Assembly: GCF_001591145.1 (NCBI RefSeq)
Contig: NZ_BCUF01000039.1
Span: forward strand, 1-54,317
DNA from: Vibrio harveyi NBRC 15634 = ATCC 14126 = KCTC 12724
GTDB lineage: Bacteria; Pseudomonadota; Gammaproteobacteria; Enterobacterales; Vibrionaceae
Length of the DNA stretch: 54,317 nt
Direction of reading: 5' to 3'
Position numbers and translations under genes: made by a program. Positions 7,016-13,672 of this stretch are shown piece by piece. Below the pieces are notes generated by a model that had not been told where the DNA came from, ran no database searches, and saw only the letters and a program-made list of their open reading frames with translations. The first letter of the stretch is position 1; each line of letters opens with the position of its first letter.

Positions 7016-7675
7016 TTATTCTTCGCCGCTCTCTGGAGCGCCTTGCTCGTCTTCTTCAATCAAGTGTGCAAATGCTGGTGCAAACCAAGTGTCCAGTTTG
7101 GCACGTAGCTGATCGACACCTAGACCTTTCAGTGAAGAGAACACGTCAACCGATACGTCACCACCAAATGTTTCCACTTGCTTGCGGATTTTCAGTAGCG
7201 TTTGTTTGCGAGCACCGCTTTTCAGTTTGTCTGCTTTAGTCAGAAGAACTTGAACAGGGATGCGGCTGTCGATTGCCCAGAAAATCATTTGTTGGTCGAG
7301 ATCTTTCATTGGGTGACGGATGTCCATCAGAACCACCAAGCCCTTTAGGCACTCGCGTTTCTGTAGGTATTCACCTAATGATTTTTGCCATTTGTTCTTC
7401 ATCTCAACCGGTACTTGAGCGAAGCCATATCCTGGCAAATCGACAATGTGACAACCTTCTTCCACTTTGAAAAGGTTGATCAATTGAGTACGACCTGGTG
7501 TCTTTGATGTCTTTGCTAAGCTTTTTTGGTTAGTAAGACGGTTAAGTGCACTCGATTTACCAGCGTTTGAGCGTCCTGCAAACGCAATTTCGACACCTTC
7601 GTCCTCAGGTAAGTGACGAATATCGGGTGCGCTGGTGATGAAATGCGTGTTTTGGTAATGAATTTTTACGCTCAC
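7016..7675 (-). CDS. engB: Ribosome biogenesis GTP-binding protein EngB (YihA/YsxC)
   Basis: EngB is an essential TRAFAC GTPase that assists late assembly of the 50S ribosomal subunit. The 219-residue protein has G1 GRSNAGKS (about 34-41), G2 around KTPGRTQ, G3 DLPGYG and G4 TKAD, all intact. I place the start at GTG 7675 (MSVKIHYQ) because GGAG lies about 6 nt upstream and known EngB proteins begin there. An ATG four codons further upstream (7687) has a poorer site. The C-terminus is acidic (EEDEQGAPESGEE). It is divergent from the cytochrome c4 gene; the polA-spf-engB neighbourhood is the same as in E. coli. Confidence 0.96.
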   Translation of the reverse strand: MSVKIHYQNTHFITSAPDIRHLPEDEGVEIAFAGRSNAGKSSALNRLTNQKSLAKTSKTPGRTQLINLFKVEEGCHIVDLPGYGFAQVPVEMKNKWQKSLGEYLQKRECLKGLVVLMDIRHPMKDLDQQMIFWAIDSRIPVQVLLTKADKLKSGARKQTLLKIRKQVETFGGDVSVDVFSSLKGLGVDQLRAKLDTWFAPAFAHLIEEDEQGAPESGEE

Positions 7676-7834
7676 TGTTAACTCCATCTCGACTTTGTGT
7701 AGTCGATTGATTACTTTTTTGTGAAATTGTGTAAAATAACCGTGCTCGGCATAAGGTCGCCTATTGTACCATGAGTGTACGCGGTATGTTCACATTCCGT
7801 GGTACTGGAAGCTTGATAATTATAATGGAATGTC

Positions 7835-8452
7835 ATGAAGAAATTAGCGCTAATTTTGAGTCTTTTAGCCAGTTGCTCAGTATGGGCCCAAGGTAATATT
7901 GAAGCTGGTAAAGCAAAATCACAAACTTGTGTCGCCTGTCACGGAGCGGACGGTAACAGTGCAATCGCAATGTACCCGAAACTTGCAGGCCAACACGCTA
8001 AGTATCTTGAGAAGCAGTTAAAAGATCTAAAACTAGGTATGACTAGTGGTGGTAAGCAAGGTCGTTACGACCCTGTGATGAGTGGTATGGCAATGCCACT
8101 GAGCGATGAAGACATCGCTGATCTATCTGCATACTATGCCTCTCTACCAATCTCAGAGAGTTCAACACCAGAAGATGTTGTTGACAAAGGTAAAGTACTT
8201 TACACCGCTGGTAACGCAGAACGCGGTCTAACCGCATGTATCGCATGTCACGGCCCTCGTGGTAACGGCACTGAGCTTTCAGGTTTCCCTAAAATTTCTG
8301 GTCAGCACTCTGACTACATCAAAGCTCAGCTAGAAAAGTTCCGTGATGGTAACCGTGGTAACGATATGAACGCCATGATGCGTGACATCGCGAAAAAAAT
8401 GACAGACGAAGACATCGAAGTTCTGTCGAAATACGTTGGCGGTCTGCACTAA
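7835..8452 (+). CDS. Cytochrome c4 (periplasmic dihaem cytochrome c)
   Basis: This is a 205-residue exported dihaem c-type cytochrome that carries electrons in the periplasm, usually towards cbb3-type oxidase. A signal peptide (about 1-18, hydrophobic ALILSLLASCSVWA) precedes two homologous domains. Each has a CxxCH haem-attachment motif: CVACH (32-36) and CIACH (135-139). Later Met-rich segments (MSGMAMP; MNAMMRD) probably hold the axial ligands. The size and two-domain layout are typical of cytochrome c4. A strong terminator follows. It is divergent from engB, as seen in other gammaproteobacteria. Confidence 0.94.
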   Translation: MKKLALILSLLASCSVWAQGNIEAGKAKSQTCVACHGADGNSAIAMYPKLAGQHAKYLEKQLKDLKLGMTSGGKQGRYDPVMSGMAMPLSDEDIADLSAYYASLPISESSTPEDVVDKGKVLYTAGNAERGLTACIACHGPRGNGTELSGFPKISGQHSDYIKAQLEKFRDGNRGNDMNAMMRDIAKKMTDEDIEVLSKYVGGLH

Positions 8453-8485
8453 ACCCCTACATAGTTCGAGCACAGTTATACAAAT

Positions 8486-8516
8486 ATGCCCTAGCTTTTT
8501 TGCTGGGGCATTTTTG
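8486..8516 (+). terminator. Cytochrome c4 terminator
   Basis: ATGCCCTAGC and GCTGGGGCAT form a 10-bp stem with one wobble around a T-rich loop and are followed by TTTTTG. Confidence 0.88.
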
Positions 8517-8518
8517 TT

Positions 8519-8534
8519 AGTGATCTTGATCACA
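8519..8534. promoter_or_regulatory. CRP-like site upstream of the Csr RNA
   Basis: AGTGA-TCTTGA-TCACA matches 9 of 10 conserved positions of the CRP consensus TGTGA-N6-TCACA. It lies about 190 bp upstream of the inferred start of the Csr RNA, between it and the cytochrome c4 terminator. The effect on transcription is unknown. Confidence 0.5.
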
Positions 8535-8726
8535 TATGGATTTTCATTCACAAGTGATAGTTAGCTCGGTGCTTTGTGAGACATTTGCCATACTTGTTCG
8601 ATACTATTTCTCATCTTTTTCTTTAAGTTATTGATAGATTGAACTATTTATTTTTGACCCAAAAAACCTATCAATAATTTTTTTCAATGACTTGTCGGTT
8701 TTTATCCAGTCCGTAAAGTAGAGGCT

Positions 8727-9078
8727 GTTCACAAGGAGTGAATGACAGGAATTTAGACCATGGATATAAGGTCTCCAAGGACGCAAACGAAGGACGTTTG
8801 ATAGTCGGAAAAGGGACTTAGGTAGGCAAGGAGCCTATCAGATATGGATGGTCATCTAGTCTAACGGTTAAGACAGCGAAACGGATCAAGCTCAGGAAGT
8901 AGCTCAGTAGACAGGAAGTAAACGGATAGCCAAAACTCATCAGGAAGATGAAGAACAACACTTTTTGGCAAGGAAAGCTCGAAAAACAAAAGGATTCTTG
9001 GTGCACCAAATGAGTGCAACACAGTTTCGCCACTATTGGTGGTATTCAGAAAGCGACAGTCTCACTGTCGCTTTTTTT
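8727..9078 (+). ncRNA. CsrB/CsrC-family RNA that sequesters CsrA
   Basis: This class of RNA binds many CsrA dimers through GGA motifs and so relieves CsrA repression or activation of mRNAs. I count 16 GGA triplets in about 280 nt. Several sit in hairpin loops, for example CAAACG-AAGGA-CGTTTG, AGGC-AAGGA-GCCT, AGCT-CAGGAAGT-AGCT and CAT-CAGGAAG-ATG. A strong terminator ends it at 9078. The start near 8727 is inferred from a weak TTGTCG...TAAAGT promoter (8692-8719). Position next to yihI mirrors csrC of E. coli (yihA-csrC-yihI). Vibrios carry several such RNAs, so I do not assign B, C or D. Confidence 0.92.
9053..9078 (+). terminator. Csr RNA terminator
   Basis: GCGACAGT (9053-9060) and ACTGTCGC (9064-9071) form a perfect 8-bp stem with a CTC loop, followed by seven T residues. 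Confidence 0.93.
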
Positions 9079-9195
9079 ATACCTTCAATTCCGATAAAAA
9101 CTTTTTTAACAAAAACTGCTGAAAAAGTATCCAGTAACACTCCAATCTGAGTCCACTTTCTGGTATGTTTCGCATCCCTGTTTGAGGAAGTCAGC

Positions 9196-9834
9196 ATGCA
9201 CACCTGTCCTTTATGCCAGAATCAGCGCACTCACCATTTTTTTGAAGATAAGCAACGCGAGTATCTTCAATGTGAGCAGTGCAGTTTGGTATTCGTCAAT
9301 CCAGACCAACGTTTGGATGCGGAAACTGAAAAAGCTCACTATGATCTGCATGAGAACAATCCTGAAGATATGGGATATCGCCGTTTTTTGGCACGAATTG
9401 CTGACCCAATCGCAGAGCGAATTTCACCACAATCGAACGGAATCGACTTTGGTTGTGGTCCGGGCCCTACGCTTTCCTTAATGCTAGAAGAAGCGGGGCA
9501 CAACATGGCGTTGTACGATCTTTACTATCACCCAGATACTTGTGTGTTGGAAAAGCAGTACGATTTCATGACAGCAACAGAGGTGATCGAACATCTCTAC
9601 CACCCAGATATGGTGTGGAAGCAATGGTTGAATTTAGTTAAGCCAGGTGGCTGGATAGGCCTGATGACGAAAATGGTCATCGATGTAGAAGCCTTTCGGA
9701 CATGGCACTATAAGAACGATCCAACGCATGTGGTGTTCTTTAGCCGTGATACGTTCCAGTTCCTAGCAGAGCGGGATAAGCTCGAACTCGAATTTATTGG
9801 TAATGATGTAATTTTACTGAGGAAGACCCAGTAA
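9196..9834 (+). CDS. Zinc-ribbon class I SAM-dependent methyltransferase
   Basis: This 212-residue protein has an N-terminal Cys4 zinc ribbon (C4, C7, C26, C29) fused to a Rossmann-fold methyltransferase domain. SAM motif I is DFGCGPGPT (84-92) and the later acidic motif is ATEVIEHLYHP. This layout matches the Methyltransf_23 type with an amino-terminal zinc finger. The substrate is unknown. GAGGA lies 8 nt upstream of ATG 9196. Its stop codon overlaps the yihI start (TAATG), so the two are translationally coupled, followed closely by the DUF2489 gene. The coupling suggests a link to ribosome or GTPase biology, but that is inference. Confidence 0.88.
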   Translation: MHTCPLCQNQRTHHFFEDKQREYLQCEQCSLVFVNPDQRLDAETEKAHYDLHENNPEDMGYRRFLARIADPIAERISPQSNGIDFGCGPGPTLSLMLEEAGHNMALYDLYYHPDTCVLEKQYDFMTATEVIEHLYHPDMVWKQWLNLVKPGGWIGLMTKMVIDVEAFRTWHYKNDPTHVVFFSRDTFQFLAERDKLELEFIGNDVILLRKTQ

Positions 9835-10379
9835 TGAGCCGTAAAAAGAAATCAAGAAAGCCAGGTGCCTCTGGCGCACCTGAGTTTGTAGTAACTCGTA
9901 ATCGTACAGAATCAGATGTAGAAGGTCGTCTACGTAAGCGCGCGAAAAAGCGTAAAGGCTTGAAGACTGGTAGCCGCAACTCTGATGCGGAAGAGCAGAA
10001 GAAACAAGCCGCAGCGCAAAAACGCGATCCTCGCTTAGGCAGCAAGAAGAAAATTCCTCTGATTGTTGAGCCGGCGAAGAAGCAAACGAAACAAGAGCGT
10101 CGTCTATCTGCTGAGCAAGAGCTAGAGATGCTAGAAAACGATGCGCAATTGAACGTGTTGTTGGATCGTATCGAAGCGGGCGAAAACCTAGGTACTGGTT
10201 TACAGAAATATGTAGACGAGAAGCTAGATCGCATCGAGAAGCTAATGGATCAACTAGGTCTACTAGAGCCGGAAGAAGACGACGAAGACTTTACTGCGCC
10301 AGCAGTAAAAGGGTCTCGTAACGACGACGATCTACTTGCAGACTTCGACGATATCAACTTCGACGACTACAAAGGATAA
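9834..10379 (+). CDS. yihI: Der GTPase-activating protein YihI
   Basis: YihI stimulates the GTPase Der (EngA) and thereby modulates 50S subunit assembly. The 181-residue protein shows the family pattern: a very basic, disordered N-terminus (MSRKKKSRKPGASG; KRAKKRKGLKTGSRN), a central helical region around EQELEMLENDAQLNVLLDRI, and an acidic C-terminal tail (EEDDEDF, DDDLLADFDD). The start overlaps the methyltransferase stop by one base. The DUF2489 gene follows 7 nt later. The yihI-DUF2489-hemN order is conserved in gammaproteobacteria. Confidence 0.95.
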   Translation: MSRKKKSRKPGASGAPEFVVTRNRTESDVEGRLRKRAKKRKGLKTGSRNSDAEEQKKQAAAQKRDPRLGSKKKIPLIVEPAKKQTKQERRLSAEQELEMLENDAQLNVLLDRIEAGENLGTGLQKYVDEKLDRIEKLMDQLGLLEPEEDDEDFTAPAVKGSRNDDDLLADFDDINFDDYKG

Positions 10380-10386
10380 GTAATCC

Positions 10387-10875
10387 ATGAACGTAACCTT
10401 ATTAGCGATTGCGGGTGCAGTGATTATTATCGCGCTGGCTTCTTATGCAGGTTACCTTCTGCTTCAATTGAAAAAGCAAAAGGAATTGCAGCTGAAGCAT
10501 CAAAAATTGGCGATCGATAAGCGTAACGCCAACATTTTTGAGAACGTGCATACCTTGTGTCAGGCGGGCATCCAAGGGCAATGTGACTTGTCGGAAATCA
10601 GTATTCGTGTTTACAACATCATGGATTATGTCCAAGGTGAAGACCGTATCGATTTTGATGCCACATACCCTGCGATTTCTGAGTTGTACCATACCGTGAA
10701 AGATATGGCGCGCGGCGAAGAGCGCCAGCAGCTTGCCAAAAAAGAACGTATGCAACAGAACCTGACGCGTCACAAAGCTGAACAGCGCTTAACGGACGCG
10801 ATCATCGAAGAGCTCAAAGTGTTGCAAAAAGACGTTCAGCCACTGAATAACCAAATCAATATTCAGATGATCTAA
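10387..10875 (+). CDS. DUF2489 family membrane-anchored protein
   Basis: This 162-residue protein has a single N-terminal transmembrane helix (about residues 4-27, LLAIAGAVIIIALASYAGYLLL). A long, charged, helical cytoplasmic part follows, with heptad-like Lys/Glu patterns (QLKKQKELQLKHQKL; GEERQQLAKKERMQQN). It matches the DUF2489 family, which has no established function. It lies 7 nt after yihI and is probably co-transcribed with it and the methyltransferase. A hairpin without a T-run follows at 10882-10912. Confidence 0.85.
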   Translation: MNVTLLAIAGAVIIIALASYAGYLLLQLKKQKELQLKHQKLAIDKRNANIFENVHTLCQAGIQGQCDLSEISIRVYNIMDYVQGEDRIDFDATYPAISELYHTVKDMARGEERQQLAKKERMQQNLTRHKAEQRLTDAIIEELKVLQKDVQPLNNQINIQMI

Positions 10876-10881
10876 TTGGTG

Positions 10882-10912
10882 CCCCCGATGGTTTCCTTAT
10901 AACCAATGGGGG
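10882..10912 (+). terminator. Hairpin after the DUF2489 gene
   Basis: CCCCC...GGTT pairs with AACC...GGGGG over about 12 positions with two mismatches, starting a few bases after the stop. No T-run follows, so termination is uncertain. Confidence 0.4.
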
Positions 10913-11060
10913 TATCGTGATCACGCTAGCACTTCTTTGGTTTTATACTTAAAAAGCCGACAGCGACTACCGTAGTTGTCATCGTCGTATGGCAAAATAA
11001 CGGTTTCTGAATATCGGGCGACGGCTTTCGTCTCCCTAGCATTTAACGGAAAGTACCACC

Positions 11061-12452
11061 ATGTCGAATCAACACACTGAATCGAAACAGCAAATCGTCT
11101 GGGATCAAGCGGTATTGGATAAGTACAACTACTCTGGCCCGCGCTACACGTCGTACCCGACAGCACTGGAGTTTCATGAAGCGTTTACCATTTCGGACTA
11201 CGATATGGCATGCACTCAGTACCCAGATCGTCCGCTATCTCTGTACGTTCACATTCCGTTTTGTCATAAGCTTTGCTACTACTGTGGCTGTAATAAAGTC
11301 ATTACTCGCCATTCGCATAAGGCTGACGAATACTTGGATGTACTTGAGCACGAGATTCGTCAACGCGCGTCACTATTGGGTGAACGCCAGGTGACTCAAT
11401 TGCACTTTGGTGGTGGTACACCAACTTTCCTATCTGAAAAGCAAATCACGCGTGTGATGAACTTGCTACGCCAAGAGTTTACGTTTAGTGCGGATGCGGA
11501 AATCAGTATTGAAGTTGACCCACGTGAAATCGAGCTCACTATGCTGGATCACTTGCGTGGTGAAGGCTTCAACCGTCTGAGCATTGGCGTGCAGGATTTC
11601 AATAAAGAAGTTCAACAGCTCGTGAACCGTGAGCAAGATGAAGCATTTATCTTTGCGATGGTTGCTCGCGCAAAAGAACTTGGTTTCCGCTCAACCAACC
11701 TTGATTTGATTTACGGCTTGCCGAAGCAAACCAAGGCATCTTTTGCGAAGACACTAGAGCAAGTGCTAGAAATGCAGCCGGGTCGTTTATCGGTGTTTAA
11801 CTACGCGCACATGCCACAACTGTTTGCTGCGCAGCGTAAGATTAAAGATGAAGATCTGCCAAAAGCGGAAGAGAAGATGGCGATTCTGCAAGACACCATC
11901 GCTACGCTAACAGGTGCTGGTTACCAGTTTATCGGTATGGACCACTTTGCGATGCCGGATGATGAGCTTGCTGTGGCTCAGCGTGAAGGCATTTTACACC
12001 GCAACTTCCAAGGCTACACCACGCAAGGTGAATGCGACTTGGTTGGCTTTGGTGTTTCGGCGATTTCAATGATTGGTGATGCGTACGCGCAAAACCAGAA
12101 AGAATTGAAGAAGTATTACGCACAGGTGAATGAATCTCGCCACGCGCTGTGGAAAGGTGTGTCACTGGATGCGGATGACTTATTGCGCCGTGAAGTGATT
12201 AAACAGCTTATCTGTAACTTCAAGCTGGATAAGAAGTCGATTGAGTCTGAATTTGGCGTTAAGTTTGAGCAATACTTTAAAGAAGACCTAGAGCTACTAC
12301 AAACCTTCATTAATGACGAGTTAGTGGAAGTGGATGACCGTGAAATTCGCGTTACGCTTCGTGGTCGTCTGTTGATCCGTAACATCTGCATGAGCTTCGA
12401 TAAATACCTAAGAGCGAAAGCGCGTCAGCAGCAATTCTCGCGCGTTATCTAA
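11061..12452 (+). CDS. hemN: Oxygen-independent coproporphyrinogen III oxidase
   Basis: HemN is a radical-SAM enzyme that decarboxylates coproporphyrinogen III to protoporphyrinogen IX without oxygen. The 463-residue protein carries the [4Fe-4S] motif CHKLCYYC (C68, C72, C75) with the adjoining GCN typical of true HemN. It has the GGGTP SAM-binding segment and a C-terminal HemN domain. Length is normal. The upstream region has a small palindrome, CGTGATCACG (10916-10925), but no FNR box that I can recognise. A bidirectional terminator separates it from add. It continues the yihI neighbourhood known from E. coli. Confidence 0.97.
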   Translation: MSNQHTESKQQIVWDQAVLDKYNYSGPRYTSYPTALEFHEAFTISDYDMACTQYPDRPLSLYVHIPFCHKLCYYCGCNKVITRHSHKADEYLDVLEHEIRQRASLLGERQVTQLHFGGGTPTFLSEKQITRVMNLLRQEFTFSADAEISIEVDPREIELTMLDHLRGEGFNRLSIGVQDFNKEVQQLVNREQDEAFIFAMVARAKELGFRSTNLDLIYGLPKQTKASFAKTLEQVLEMQPGRLSVFNYAHMPQLFAAQRKIKDEDLPKAEEKMAILQDTIATLTGAGYQFIGMDHFAMPDDELAVAQREGILHRNFQGYTTQGECDLVGFGVSAISMIGDAYAQNQKELKKYYAQVNESRHALWKGVSLDADDLLRREVIKQLICNFKLDKKSIESEFGVKFEQYFKEDLELLQTFINDELVEVDDREIRVTLRGRLLIRNICMSFDKYLRAKARQQQFSRVI

Positions 12453-12474
12453 TCTTTAGCCGATTCTAGATATA

Positions 12475-12505
12475 AAAAATGCCAGCAAATGCTGGCATTT
12501 TTTTA
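12475..12505. terminator. Bidirectional terminator between hemN and add
   Basis: ATGCCAGC and GCTGGCAT (12479-12498) form a perfect 8-bp stem with an AAAT loop. It is flanked by A residues on the left and a T-run on the right, so it can stop both convergent transcripts. Confidence 0.9.
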
Positions 12506-12519
12506 TGTTTTTGCGGCAA

Positions 12520-13524
12520 TTAAGCGCGATCTTTCACTTTTTCTTTCAGTTCAGTTTTTTCTGCATCTGATAGGAAAGCGATGTCTAGACCGTTGATTTG
12601 CGCTTGGCGAATCTGTTCTTGAGTTAGGCCTGCTGCTGGTGCCGCCACTTCGTATTCGTAAGGCAGTTCAATACCTTCCACTGCTGGATCGTCCGTGTTT
12701 AGACACGCAAGTACGCCGTGATCTAGGAACTGTTTCAGTGGGTGGTTTGCTAATGATTCAACAGTGCTAGTTTGGAAGTTTGACGTTAGGCACGATTCAA
12801 TACCAATACGGTTTTCTGCAAGGTAATCCATCAGTTTAGGATCGTGGATTGCTTTCACACCGTGACCGATACGTGTCGCTCCAAGCTCTTGAATAGCTTG
12901 CCACATGCTTTCTGCGCCAGCCGCTTCACCTGCGTGCACCGTTACATTCAGACCTGCGTCGCGCACTTGTTTGAAGTGAGACACAAAACGGTCACCTGGT
13001 TGACCAAGCTCATCACCAGCAAGGTCAACGGCAACCATGTGGTCTTTTTGGCTAAGGATTGCATCAAGCTCTTGCTGACACGCATCAGTACCGAAAGTAC
13101 GGCTCATGATACCGATTAGGTTTGCCTTGATACCGAAATCACGCATACCCGCTTGCACGCCATCAACTACTGCTTCTACTACGCCTGCGACTGGTAGTTT
13201 GTGTTTCATCGCCATGTAGTATGGAGAGAAACGCAGTTCTGCGTAATCAATTTGCGCGTTTAGTGCGTCTTCAACGTTTTCGTAAGCAACGCGGCGACAC
13301 GCATCTAGATCCCCCAACACTGCTACGCCCCAATCAAGCTTAGAAAGGAAAGCAACAAGAGATGGCTCAGCTTCAACAATTTGAACGTGTGGTGTTAGTG
13401 ATTCGATGTCGTAAGCAGGTAGCGCAATACCAAATTGCTGACCAAGCTCAAGAATAGTCTTAGTACGAATGTTGCCGTCAAGGTGACGGTGCAAATCAGT
13501 TAGGGGAAGATTCTTAGTTATCAT
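12520..13524 (-). CDS. add: Adenosine deaminase
   Basis: Add hydrolyses adenosine and deoxyadenosine to inosine and deoxyinosine for purine salvage. The 334-residue protein has the zinc-binding HRHLDGN (H12, H14), catalytic HAGEAAG and NTDDPAV motifs. I start at ATG 13524 (MITKNLPL), which matches the known length and start of Vibrio Add. The frame extends upstream to 13626, but that extra stretch has no family similarity. It is convergent with hemN and shares its terminator. The gap of about 150 bp to the GGDEF-EAL gene suggests separate transcription. Confidence 0.97.
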   Translation of the reverse strand: MITKNLPLTDLHRHLDGNIRTKTILELGQQFGIALPAYDIESLTPHVQIVEAEPSLVAFLSKLDWGVAVLGDLDACRRVAYENVEDALNAQIDYAELRFSPYYMAMKHKLPVAGVVEAVVDGVQAGMRDFGIKANLIGIMSRTFGTDACQQELDAILSQKDHMVAVDLAGDELGQPGDRFVSHFKQVRDAGLNVTVHAGEAAGAESMWQAIQELGATRIGHGVKAIHDPKLMDYLAENRIGIESCLTSNFQTSTVESLANHPLKQFLDHGVLACLNTDDPAVEGIELPYEYEVAAPAAGLTQEQIRQAQINGLDIAFLSDAEKTELKEKVKDRA

Positions 13525-13672
13525 TATGGCGATCCGGGTTTGTTGTGAACAGGAACTCAGCCCAAACATTATCAATGACAATACATGGGGAAGATTTGCA
13601 GTTAAGTATAAATAACAGTTAGGCAAGTTGTCAGTAGAGGGTGACTAGGAAATCAACGATTTCAGCTGTTTT

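Noticed and set aside
8535..8726. GacA/VarA box before the Csr RNA
   Set aside because: I looked for TGTAAG-N6-CTTACA and found only poor matches, such as TGTGAG without a proper second half.
8818..9150. Small reading frames on both strands (8818-9033 minus, 8965-9150 plus)
   Set aside because: They lie within the Csr RNA or cross its terminator and look like random translation of GGA-rich RNA.
10916..10925. CGTGATCACG palindrome before hemN as a CRP or FNR site
   Set aside because: It lacks the 6-bp spacer of CRP and the TTGAT/ATCAA halves of FNR.
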